Below, in pieces: positions 46,694-56,933 of a stretch of 64,000 nt of DNA (its first letter is position 1; each line of letters opens with the position of its first letter). A program made the position numbers and the translations under genes. This stretch comes from Trifolium pratense (lineage: Eukaryota > Streptophyta > Magnoliopsida > Fabales > Fabaceae). The stretch covers positions 26,423,838 to 26,487,837 of the forward strand of contig NC_060059.1 of assembly GCF_020283565.1 (NCBI RefSeq), read 5' to 3'. The notes below the pieces were generated by a model. It ran no database searches. It was not told the origin of the DNA and saw only the letters and a program-made list of their open reading frames with translations.

Positions 46694-48002
46694 TGTTGGT
46701 GTAAGCCCTAGAGGCCAATTATCTATAATTGAATAATAAATGTATTGAATAATTTACTTATCAAATAAAAGGCTTTTTCTTTATTAATTTTATATATGTT
46801 AAAATGATAAAGTCCCTAGAATAGTCAGTTCACTTATGGAACGTTAAGTATGACTTAATCGTGAGATTCCATTAAATATAAGAACACTATTCTTAAACAT
46901 ATCCATAGTCAAGTTTTATTGTGAAATGGGATAACGATAAAGCATAAAGACTATTATGTTGGTAGACTGATGATCATATCTCACTGATCATGGATAATGA
47001 GTTATCAAGTCTTCACATAGATATAAATGTTAAGGGTAACTTTATATCGGATTGACCCACCATGAGAATACTACATAGAGTGTTATGAAATGTCATAAGT
47101 TTTCTCATAGTGATAAAAGGTGTATTCCACCCTTCGACCTGAAACCACTATGTACCCTAGATGCAGGAGTGTAATACCTTGTTGTCATTCAAACGTTATC
47201 CGTAACTGGATAATTATAAAGATGGTTGATGGGTATCCCACGAATCATGCTGAGGGACATGAGTGACCTAGATGGAATTTGTCCCTCCTACATAACGGGA
47301 GATATGTCTATGGGCCCAATATTGAACTAGACAAGGATGACATACTATGCCTTGTGTTCAATATAGACATGAGGACAAAAGGGTAATTGTGCACAAGATA
47401 TTTATCACGGAAAGGTTAGTCAGATCACGTGACATTCCTATGACTTGGGTAACAGTGATGTGTTGCTAGATACCGCTCACTGTTTATAATATTACGATTA
47501 ATATTATTGCCAACGTCATAAGAACCTACAGGGTCACACACATAAGGACAGTTAAGAAGGGAAAAATAAGTAAGACTTATTGTGGGGGTGCAGTTAGTGA
47601 AAAACGGTTATTGGGCTTGAGAAGCCCAATTTCGTGTAAACTAAAAACCTCATAAGAAACTCTATAAATAGAGCCTTATGAAGTTCAGAAGTTACACTTT
47701 GGAAACCCTAACTGAGTTTAGAAAAATTCTGAATTTCTCTAAACCCTAAACCGCACAAAATTCCCTCATCCTTCATCCAAGAACAGCTAGCACTGTGAGA
47801 TCGAAGGTTCCTGTTCGTGTGGACTAAGTGGAGGTGCTGCGAGTGCGGTGCTTGTGATCGATAAAGGCGGCCACAGATTTGTTCTTCAAAGGTAATATTC
47901 TAGACCTGATCATGCTCATTCACAAGAATCCATTGATGGGAAATCGTAATTTTAAAATTCCGCTGCGTTTATAAAAGTGTTTTATAAAACGATTTTCCAA
48001 CA
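46694..48002 (+). repeat. 3' LTR of the copia element
   Basis: 1309 bp, apparently identical to the 5' LTR. Confidence 0.95.
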
Positions 48003-49804
48003 AATGGTACCACATGCATTAGTCGTGTCTAGGGATGACATGACATTGGATAATTGGCATTAGATGCATTAGGGTAAATGCACATGTATTTGATAATTGT
48101 TATGTGACATTATCTGATTGGATTGTAATGTGTTTTCCGTATGTGTTAAGCTTTGGTATTTACTAATTGTTTAATACTGTGATTGTTGCCATGTCTTGGT
48201 ATATGAGTAGAGTCCGTCATGACTATAAAATGAACAAGTGTAGAGTCCGTCATGACTATAAAATGAACAAGTGTAGAGTCCGTCATGACTATAAAATGTA
48301 CACTTTGGTAGTGTCCGAGAAGACGTGAAACTATATGATTGGTGTGTTTGTAAATGAATGATTAATTGGTAGTCGTATTTGACGATGTATGTGCGTGAGT
48401 TAGAAATGTATGATAGCGTGTGAAGTGTGTAGTATACTACTCACACTTATATTTATGTTTATGTTTTCTAACTCTCTGCTTTGTGTTAATTGCTGGACCT
48501 TTGGGGGTCCAGGTTGACAGGTTATGTGTTAGCCTCGTCCGAGTGCAATGGTGAAGCTCTGCTCTGATTGAGACACGGGAAAAAGGGGTTTTTATATGTA
48601 TATGCATGTAGTCCTCTTAGTATACTCTGTTGGTCTTAAGCTTTCATTTGAAAAGTATCCGTTTTGTATAACTAATAACGCATCGTTCGATGCGAGGTTT
48701 TGTTTTTAGTTCATTCGAATATTTTACTAGACAAATGTATTAGTATTATCTTTGAATGAAGTTTGTGATATTCAAACCAGCGCTTTATAAATCAGATTTT
48801 CAATTTTTCCGCTGCGTATTTTCGAAAAAGATTTTATAAAGGCAGAGATAATTAAATAACGGGTTTGGGTGTTACAATACCTGTCCGTAAAGTGTTGCAT
48901 TAACAACACCAGTATGCATATGAGCAGTGCCATAGATAAGATAACCACCTTTTTTCATGGGGATGCTAGATTTTTGAACGTGAAAACGGTCACCACTATT
49001 ATTTTCTAGAATAGTATACTCTGCCTGTAACAAATTAAGAAATCTTTGTAACTCATTTTCATCCAACGAGCAATGCAATAAATAACTATTATATATCATA
49101 AGGTTTTAAAACTTATTCTCTTTTTATTTTTAGGAGAAAATGTTAATTAGGTTCGAATATACTATGTTAGTAACTGTAGTTTCTTTGAGCCTCCTTTTTA
49201 TGAGTCCAAGCTCAATCACTTAAGCTACGTCTTGATCATGACATAATTAATTGATCATGAATTGAAAAATGTAATTTAAATAACTTATTTACCAGACAAT
49301 CGTGGATTGTTTCGGAACCATTTGTTCTAATTCGATCAGTGGAGTCAAGTATATAAAATCTAAGTGGAATTTGGTGTTGGTCCCAGTCAACCCACATTAC
49401 TTTGTATCTTAAGGCAAGCTTTCTCCTTGGTGCTTCAAATCCCTTTATTAATTTGCATTGAAAGTTATCTTTGCAACAAAAGATTCCTCCTTTATATTCG
49501 GGGCTCAATGGTTTTCCATGAATTTCAGTTGACACATTATAGAAATTTTGTGGGAGATTAAATTGGTCACACCTACACTCAGTGCAGCTTTTCCTATTTT
49601 TTGTGCCCCGTGTTTCAATGACCATGATGTTAAATAGCCATTTCTCTTCCCACCCTTCTGGAATATTTGCAGGGTTTCCTAGTTCAACTGCAAATGGATC
49701 GGGAATTTTTGTACTTGTTCCCCGTGATTCACTTCCAAAACCCCAATAATGTGGAAGAATAGCTTCGTTGCATGTTCCATCGTTTCTTTTGAAGATGGCA
49801 CCCC

Positions 49805-49922
49805 TTTCATGCAAGCATCAGGAACAAAACAGGTTTCCTGCATCAATTTCATAAGGCAAATTCCAACGAAAAGTAGTATACAGTCATTTTAAATGGTGGT
49901 AAGTTCAAATTTGAATCAACTT

Positions 49923-49925
<3 letters not shown>
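49805..49925. other. Junction sequence at the right end of the SURNod19 array
   Basis: Unrelated to the array unit, starting abruptly after GGCACCCC. No gene is seen. It ends with GAATCAACTTCTT (49913-49925), which recurs at 53068-53080 on the other side of the repeat cluster. Confidence 0.6.

Positions 49926-49993
<68 letters not shown>
49926..49993. repeat. (AT)n microsatellite
   Basis: About 33 uninterrupted AT dinucleotides. Confidence 0.97.
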
Positions 49994-49995
<2 letters not shown>

Positions 49996-50289
49996 CGGTT
50001 GTCAATTAAAAACCATAAACCGTTAATCTTGATGGGTCTCAATAACATATCAAATGATTTTCAAATTTTTTCAAATTTTTTATAGATGATCTACACGATA
50101 TAGACTTTGAATCCAACGGTGGATTTTACAAAATTCGTATTCGTTATAGTATAATTACTAACTTATGCACCGTGGATGACTTTCTCCACCGTTGACACCA
50201 GGTGTCAAAGTAAATTTTGACACCAAATCTTATCCCTTCATTCTTTTTAATCCAAAGGCCTATGTTTATTCATTTATCTGTTAATTTTT

Positions 50290-51829
50290 GCTATTTAATA
50301 TAGATGATTTATTTCTTTTTTGACATTTGTTAGGTTAGTATATTTGATCGAATTTGTATGCAATTACGCAGGATGAATTTTCAGCCGTTATAACAAAATC
50401 ATTGGTAACCTTAGAGGATGGGGCTTATCAGATTTTTCAGGAGGCAGGACAAAGTCTTTCAAAGGCCAGATTATAGGTCTCATTTACGCAACTCAGTACC
50501 TACGAGTCCCTCTTATACTTTTTAACTCCGTCTTCATTATTGTAAAGTTCGTTTTTGGGTGATGTCTAGCAAGGTGAGATGTCAATACTTATAGCTATGC
50601 ACATTCTTTTAATTTTTCTGTGTAGATTGTAGAGTATAGTAATAATAATCATAGCAACAACATTATAACACAAGCTGCAATACATTTACAAATGGACCAA
50701 ATGTAGTTAACTGGATACTGTGTTTAGTTCACTGCATGGGTCTTCAGTCATTTTATTTTTCCTTTCTGGATATTGGCAACAGCATGAAATAACTTAAAGA
50801 GCAAAGCAATACTCTCTTGCACACTTATTATTAGGTAAAATTCACGGGAATCTCTTTAGTATAGAATTGTGTCCCACGAAATAGGGAATGAAACATAATG
50901 TGATTTAGTGGTATCCGCGTGATTTTGTTTAATACAATATCAAAAGTGTGTTATGGAGATCATTATTATTGATTTTAGCTTGGTGGGTACTGTATTCATT
51001 TTCTAAGATTTAATTAAAATAGGACAATTTGCTTGTATTATCTTTTACTTGTTATATGGATGACAGTTTTCTGCATATATATTAGATCCTGGATTATTGC
51101 ATTTTTTTAGATCATGTAGTATGAATAAGTTGATCATGTATATGTATTGTAGGTGTTCGATGATCCGACGTCATTAACAGAGGAGGAGTTGTATGAATTG
51201 CGAAACAGCTAGGCAACTTGTTTTCTTGACCTATACAATCCCGAGGTAGATTATGATGTTGCCGATGATGAGGCTTAGGAGTTAGCTAGGTTAATTTGTG
51301 TGATGGATTCATATTAATTATGATGTTTTGAATTGTAATGACTTGTATTTTGATCGAATGTTATAACATTTTGGATGAATGAGTTGGTATTTTGCTTGAA
51401 TTGTAATGACTTGGTATTTTATTTGAATTGTAATGACTTGGTATTTTGCTTTAATGACATTTGATCATATTATGTAATTGTATTTTGGTTGAATGTTGAA
51501 TTGTAATGCTATTTTGGTTTTTTTTAATTACAAAATAGGATTTAAAATATAAAAAAAAAACCGCAGGATTTTGAAGAAAAAAAAAATTAAATAAAGTTAC
51601 TATTTCACATCTGGTGACTTGGTCAGATGTAAAAGGTCCAATTTAATTAAAAAAAATAAAATTGGTCAGCTGAAATACGAGAACAGAGGTAAAAGGGGAT
51701 AATTTTACGTCTGGCGAATGTATGATGTAAAAAGCGTAAACTTACTACTTCTTGTACGTCTACCTCTGACTGGGTTCAGATGTAAAATGGGATTTTGGCC
51801 AGATGTAAAAAGTGTTTTCTGTACTAGTG
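50290..51829. mobile_element. CACTA transposon remnant (3' end preserved)
   Basis: It ends at 51829 with TTTTCTGTACTAGTG, whose complement CACTAGTACAGAAAA is a CACTA terminus. The preceding 230 bp carry repeated CAGATGTAAAA / TTTTACGTCTG subterminal motifs (51605-51812). A short exon-like stretch (about 51160-51315, reading DDPTSLTEEELYEL) lies upstream with two in-frame stops. I could not find the matching 5' terminus, so it appears truncated. Confidence 0.55.
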
Positions 51830-52140
51830 TAAGCTTCAGTTTTTTTTTTTTTTAACAATAAATTATGAAAGCTTCAGTTTATATATCAATTATTGTGACT
51901 TGACAATTATATATCTTTCTATTTGACAATTATTTTTTTCTATTTTTTAACAATGTAAGCTTTAATTTGTTTTACTTGACAAAAAAATGAGAAGAGAATG
52001 TCTTTATACTTGATCACCATCATATTCTACTGATATTACAATTTCCAGTTCCTTGCAAGAAAAAAAAAAATATGTAACTAACCGATTTGGATTTTATGAC
52101 AATAATTACTTACCAAAATCAATTGATCCCATGATTTAAA

Positions 52141-52923
52141 TTAGGGGTGTACATGGGTTGGACAAATCCGGTCGACCCGGTCAAACCCACCCAATCCAAC
52201 CCAAAAAAGTGGGTTGGGTCGGGCAAGTGGGTAGATATGGATTTCAAAAATGACAAACCCATTAAAAAAATCGGGTTTCGGGTAAAACCGGACCCAACCC
52301 AAAAAACCCACTAACCCACTAGTGCTATGTTTCTTGAATTTTTTTTATGAAAATACTAAAGATTTTTTCATTTGATTATTAAATATTTTCATATTGAAAA
52401 TGAGTTATACTATTTTTTACGAAAATAAAAAAAATTGAATAAATTTTATAAACAAATATGATAACTTTTTGCATTATTTTTTTAAAATTTTAAAAAATTG
52501 AATAATTTTCATAAACAAATATAGTATTCATGGTTTAGTCATTTGATATTAAAAAAAGCAAAAAAATCATTTGGATAACACGCTATCCAACCTGTAAATT
52601 AGTAGATTTACACAAAAAAATGGGTGATTATTTTTTATAGTGAAAAAAAGTTACCCTATTTTTCAAGAAGATACATTGATTGAGTTATTTTTTATGAGAA
52701 AATATGATGATTCAATATTTAGATATTTAATAAAAAAAATAGAAAAATAATTTGGGTAACCCACAACCCAACCCAATCCAACCCGGAAATTAGTGGATTT
52801 ACCCAACCCGGCCCAATGTTATAACGGGTGGTTATTTTACTAAACCCAACCCGGAGTACCATATGTGGTTTGGGTTTTGATTTTTGCCAAACCCAACCCA
52901 ATCCGGCCCACGTACACCCCTAA
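52141..52923. mobile_element. Small TIR transposon with GGGGTGTAC ends
   Basis: Perfect 12-bp inverted ends TTAGGGGTGTAC (52141-52152) and GTACACCCCTAA (52912-52923), flanked by TTTAAA on both sides (52135-52140 and 52924-52929). Subterminal DNA is rich in GGGTTGGGT/ACCCAACCC motifs in inverted orientation at the two ends. No ORF of significance. It is a MITE-like non-autonomous element. Because TTTAAA is palindromic, the exact duplication length is uncertain. Confidence 0.7.
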
Positions 52924-53027
52924 TTTAAATGAATAAATATAGCCCTTTAATTTGGATTAAAAAGAATGAAAGGACAAGATTTGGTGTCAAAATTTACTTT
53001 GACATCTGGTATCAACGAATCCTAACT

Positions 53028-53055
53028 CTATATATATATATATATATATATATAT
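53028..53055. repeat. (TA)n microsatellite
   Basis: About 14 TA units, right of the inverted-repeat element. A short CAT microsatellite (53130-53153) and ACTTG repeats (53345-53364) follow before the NB-ARC-TIR gene; 53056-53422 otherwise shows nothing. Confidence 0.9.
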
Positions 53056-53422
53056 TTGACTTTGAATGAATCAACTTCTTGTTTACAAAGGAAGCTTCCT
53101 ATCTTCCTTCCTACTATGAAATAATCACAACATCATCATCATCATCATCATCCTTGTTTAATCAAAACGCTGACTTGACTTGATTTTTTATTTTATTTTT
53201 TAAACCAAAAGGTGGAACCAAGAAGCTAACCACCACAAAATATATTAAACAAGATAGAGGATACAAAAAGGAGTGGATAAGATATGACCAAAACTCCATC
53301 AAGAAGAGAATCTAAAACTAGGCATACCATCAAGGAGTGAGTGGACTTGACTTGACTTGACTTGATGATATCTCATAATTCAAATTTACAATCATCAATT
53401 CAAATTTCTTTCATACTGCAAC

Positions 53423-55508
53423 ATGGGTGAGTTCCAATTTCTTTCTTTCATTTCAAAACCTTCTTAATGAATAATAACTGCCTTTTTTATATTTTCTCGA
53501 GTTTTGATTTTCTTTTTTTCCTTGTTTAATTTAGATGCTTCTTCTGCTATTTACAAAATTTTGCAGCAGGAAATATAAACTTTAATCTTCTTATCCGACA
53601 AGGCGCTCCTATTATCGGTAGGGCAGTAAGGATGGTAGCAGCAGTTGATTGGTCTGGCAAAGTCTTGAAAGAAGTCAAAAGAGAAAATAACAACCTCATT
53701 TTAAATCGAGATTTTGTGCTTCGAAAAGTTAATGCAACTGATCATAAAACTCAAATGATCAATGATGTTGTGTTTGAGTGGCTAGAAAAATCAGAGATAC
53801 TCATACAAGAGGTGGAGAATCTTAGGATAGAAGAAAGATCGCCACTATGGAATGACTTTAAGGAATTGTTGGAAAAAATAACGGCACTGAATGCAAAATG
53901 TGAATTTGAACCATTTTCAACTCCAATTCCAAGTTTAGAACACTTCTCTTCTGGAAATATTGTGTGTTTTAATTCTAGAGAGAAGACATCAGATCAACTT
54001 TTAGTGGCACTGAAAGATGATAGTTGTTCTATGATTGGATTATATGGTAGGCAGGGTTCCGGTAAAACAACATTGGTGAAAGCAATGGGAGAGAAAGTTA
54101 AGTATTTAAAGATTTTTCAAGAGGTTTTATTTGCCAGGGCGTCCCAAAACAATATCAGAAGAATGCAAGATGAAATTGCTGACTTGTTAAATCTGAAATT
54201 TGATAAAAACAGTGACGCTGGAAGAGCAAGAAGAATATCATCAACAATAGATAGTATGAATTGTCCAATTCTAGTGATTTTCGATGATGTTCGGGTAAAA
54301 TTTGATTTAGAGGATGTAGGCATTCCTTATAATAGTAATCGATGCAAGGTCCTTTTGACCACATGTTCTCAACAAGATTGTGATTTGATGCACACTCAAA
54401 AGGATATTCAACTTGGTCCCTTATCTACAGAGGAATCTTGGACTTTGTTCCAAAAACATTCAGGTATTCACGATGAGAAGTACTCCGCTTCATTTGACTT
54501 GTTGAATGTAGCTCGTGAAGTAGCTATTGAATGTGAAGGGTTACCTGGAACAATTAAAGATGCGGGATCTTCCTTAAGAAGTAAACCAATTGAGGAATGG
54601 AAAACAACACTAGATAGTCTGAAACATTCAATGGCCAAATGGCAAATTTTCCTCAGTTTTAGAGGAGAAGATACACGCCACACTTTTACAGGTTCTCTTT
54701 ATCAAGCTTTATCTCAAGGTAGATTCAAAACTTTCATGGATGATGGAGGAGGACTGGACATTGGAGACCAAATTTCACCCTCTCTTCTAAATGCCATCGA
54801 AGCATCAAGGCTTTCGATTATTGTTTTATCTGAAAACTATGCAAATTCCACGTGGTGTCTTGATGAACTTGTCAAGATTCTTGAGTGTAAGAAATTGAAG
54901 AATCAAGAGGTTTGGCCAATCTTTTACAAAGTGAAGCCATCAGACATAAGACATATGAGAGAAAGTTATGGCAAAGACATGTCTCGACATGAAAATACAT
55001 TTGGAATTAACTCCGAGAGAGTGCAAAAATGGAAGTCAGCTTTGTCAGAAGTGTGTAAGATATCTGGAAAGCATTATACGGACGGGTATGTAATATATTT
55101 CCAAACACTTCTATTTGCATTATTACATACCATTAACAAATATGATATAATTGAAGGTATGTGAATTGTAAAAAGAAATATGCTCTTCTTTATAGCTATC
55201 AATGTATGCAAGATTTTACTAACTATAAATGTAGAATTGAAATATTCTGTTGTTTAAGTTTGTTTGAAGTTTCAGTGCAGTTTTTGTATTCTATGTGGCA
55301 ACTTGTTCTTGTAAGAAATTCATAGTCAAATTGAACTTAATTTATATGCTTTTTGTCTAAATAAATTTAAAACTATCTGCATAACTGAATTGAAAGGTCT
55401 TCTACATACTTTTGCAGGTACGAATATGAATTTATTAATACTATCGTGGAAGATGCCAATCGTATTAGAAGTCGTTTGCAAATACAAAACAGATATGTAC
55501 TAGAATGA
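53423..55508 (+). CDS. Chimeric CC/NB-ARC-TIR protein without LRR
   Basis: Preferred model: exon 1 53423-53426 (ATGG), exon 2 53567-55085, exon 3 55418-55508, giving 537 residues; a shorter start is the ATG at 53632. Residues ~1-130 resemble the N-terminus of CC-type plant NLRs. A partial NB-ARC follows: P-loop GLYGRQGSGKTTL (~160-172), kinase-2 CPILVIFDDV (~231-240), RNBS-B CKVLLTTCSQQDC with Cys where Arg is usual, and GLPG (~325) in place of GLPL. The ARC2/MHD segment and LRRs are missing. From Met357 a full TIR domain begins (FLSFRGEDTRHTF, then SIIVLSENYANSTWCLDELV) with the putative NADase glutamate at ~435. The last exon adds YEYEFINTIVEDANRI, usual at the TIR exon border, then stops. 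Likely a cytosolic immune-signalling protein. Domain calls are seen; activity is inference. Confidence 0.82.
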
Positions 55509-55892
55509 AGATGCAAACTCTTAGAACTTGTGTTGGGAGTTTTAACACATATTACAAGCCGGTTTTGTAAGGATGAGTTAGGCCTAACTCTCAATTCTAA
55601 GAGTAAAGGTGACAAATTCTTGTTAAATACTCTTTCATGTATCTAGACTTTGATCCAAGCTCGTATGAAATTCATGTGATTATTTTTATGTTTATTGTCT
55701 TCTGATTTTATGTAATAAACTTCAAATTTTCTGCAGAATTAGTGCATTCAAATCATCTTCGATAATGTCCTATAAACTTTCTGCAGAATTTGCAAGCTAA
55801 ACTGTCACTGCTAGTGACACTGTGAAACCAAGAAAAGAAAAAGCTGAGGAAAGTTTTATAAATTCGAAAAGCAAGTTTTTCAGTGCGAAAAT
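55509..55892. other. 3' flank of the NB-ARC-TIR gene
   Basis: AT-rich, with no coding potential seen. Probably 3' untranslated and intergenic DNA between the convergent NB-ARC-TIR and MADS genes. Confidence 0.5.
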
Positions 55893-55976
55893 GCACTGTG
55901 AAGCCTCATGACTTCCCAATTATTGGAAGATTTTATCCTCAATGATCTCTTCTTGCGAACATAAGCTGGTGATAAC
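55893..55976 (-). pseudogene. AGL18-like last-exon relic
   Basis: On the minus strand a TTATAG acceptor is followed by sequence homologous to the last exons at 60641-60725 and 56934-56997, including the flanking DNA (TTTATAAGCTAAACTGT motif, GAAACCAAGAAAAG). No upstream MADS exons are found beside it, and the stop present in the 60641 copy is altered. It marks an extra, mostly deleted member of the tandem MADS cluster. Confidence 0.65.
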
Positions 55977-56114
55977 CTATAACAACAACAAAATTTATAG
56001 CCTTAATACAACACATGTTGTTGGGGTGCATTGTGCGAGTGTCCTAAACCCGAGATATGATATCTGGTCATTTTTTAGCGAGGTATATATATAAGTCGAC
56101 CAAACTAATCATGT

Positions 56115-56415
56115 ATAAGATGTATGATCGTGAAGGGGAGTATTGGAGTTGAAGAGAGCTTTGGAGTCCTTAACCATGAGTCCTGCATACCTCTGTGTCG
56201 AGTATTGTTTAGTTTAACTCAAGGGCCTTCAATTCAACTTTCATAGCACTTCTCCATTCGGGAATTTGGCTTGACTTACACATGCAATTGGCTCTGTGCG
56301 CCCTATTCATGGATAACCTAAGCACTTTACACCCACAACGGGCAGCACTACATCTTTTTGCCGTTTTAAAAATGCAAATCTTGGCTGAAATTATTTCGAG
56401 ACTTGGCACGCGCAC
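56115..56415 (-). pseudogene. Ty1/copia reverse-transcriptase relic
   Basis: The minus strand encodes WRSAMKVELKALELN, the start of a copia RT (typically AM..EL.ALE.NNTW). Flanking DNA matches the relic at 59546-59790 downstream to GTTGAAGAGAGCTTTGGAGT. It is badly decayed. Between here and 56930 nothing else is recognisable. Confidence 0.55.
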
Positions 56416-56933
56416 ATCAAAACACCTTATATTATATATTTCAAGTTTTACAAGTTACTTATCTAAAACCCTACACCTACACCTACCAACCTTACTAACC
56501 CATTCGAATTACGAAATCCTTTAAGGCTGCATCACCAAGACTTAGTTTGTCTGCATAAATTCAACCAATTATTCTACAAGCCTAGTACCAAACCACTAAG
56601 TAACCTCAATTCATACACCGTCACTTAGTTTTAATATAACAATATTTTCCAAAGTACGAAATAGGATCCTTGTGATATAAATTTGAGGCGTGAGAATCTT
56701 ATCGAAATAGGCTTATATGTACAAACATTTTTCAACATTGTAAATCCAAGGCCATAATCTTTCATGTAGTAAACACAAATCAATTTTAGCCTATGCTAAG
56801 CCACTAGTTTTATAAGCTAAACTGTTACGGTGAAACTGTGAAACCAAAGAAAGAAAAAAATATGGAAAGTTTTCTAATTACAAAATGCAAGTTTTCGAGT
56901 GCAAAAATGTCATTGTGAATCTACATGACTTCC

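Larger units (their letters stand above)
39667..48002 (+). mobile_element. Ty1/copia LTR retrotransposon, nearly intact (8336 bp)
   Basis: The ends are TGTTGG...CCAACA with a 5-bp duplication AATGG (39662-39666 and 48003-48007). LTRs 39667-40975 and 46694-48002 are both 1309 bp and I saw no difference between them, so this is the youngest insertion in the window. It has an iMet-type primer site, a 1.7 kb leader, gag (42705-43568), a pol frame with protease, integrase, RT and RNase H in copia order, and a polypurine tract. The only coding lesion I see is one in-frame TGA between gag and pol. Confidence 0.95.
32257..48876 (+). mobile_element. Non-coding LTR retrotransposon (LARD-like) in intron 2 of copy 5
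   Basis: The ends are TGTAACGACCC...GGGTGTTACA with a perfect 5-bp duplication ATACC (32252-32256 and 48877-48881). An iMet-type primer site follows the left LTR and a polypurine tract precedes the right LTR, so the element is on the plus strand. LTRs are 32257-34978 (2722 bp) and 37814-48876 (also 2722 bp once the nested copia and its 5-bp duplication are removed); I noticed one substitution between them (ACCTATAA against ACCTGTAA). The internal region (34979-37813) has no credible gag-pol. Termini and the polypurine neighbourhood (TTTTCGAGGGCGAAAATC) match the element at 17319-28840, making them one family. Confidence 0.92.
37814..48876 (+). repeat. 3' LTR of the intron-2 retrotransposon, split by a copia element
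   Basis: LTR copy interrupted after 39666 by the Ty1/copia element and resuming at 48008 after the second AATGG. It carries the same internal tandem arrays as the left LTR. Confidence 0.92.
1..49804 (-). repeat. Tandem array of five ~3.6 kb SURNod19 units, disrupted by transposons
   Basis: The same unit (gene plus ~1.9 kb spacer) recurs head to tail. Copy 2 is offset 3598 bp from copy 1, and copy 3 a further 3600 bp. Copy 4 follows at ~3.57 kb once the 6.25 kb retrotransposon at 10377 is removed; a short deletion near 10100 accounts for the shorter spacing. Copy 5 is the last and is cut off at 49804 inside exon 1. Copies 1 and 2 differ at only a handful of positions over 3.6 kb that I could find by eye, so that duplication is very recent. 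The left edge of the window cuts copy 1 between exons 2 and 3, so the array may continue to the left. Confidence 0.95.
31791..49804 (-). pseudogene. SURNod19: SURNod19 copy 5, truncated, stop lost, interrupted by retrotransposons
   Basis: Exon 3 31791-32087, exon 2 48881-49024, remaining exon 1 49293-49804. Three lesions are visible. First, similarity to the array ends abruptly at 49804 inside exon 1 (after GGCACCCC), removing the promoter, signal peptide and about the first 110 residues. Second, the normal TAG stop is changed to TAC at 31857-31859, extending exon 3 by 22 codons. Third, a 16.6 kb retrotransposon sits in intron 2, starting 4 bp beyond the exon 2 donor. The rest of exons 1 and 2 stays open (CTECRCDQF, HMHTGVVNATLYGQ). 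It cannot produce a normal protein. Confidence 0.88.
50191..53016. mobile_element. Element with ~90-bp terminal inverted repeats, about 2.8 kb
   Basis: 50191-50276 (GTTGACACCAGGTGTCAAAG...) is repeated in inverted form at 52924-53016 (...CTTTGACATCTGGTATCAAC) with ~85-90% identity by eye, including a shared GATTAAAAAGAATG stretch. The right end sits beside a second TA microsatellite (53028-53055). No transposase is seen. Inside lie a CACTA remnant and a smaller TIR element. No clear target duplication could be assigned, so the superfamily is open. Confidence 0.55.

Noticed and set aside
52719..52901. 60-residue minus-strand ORF
   Set aside because: It lies across the repetitive ACCCAACCC end of a small TIR element.
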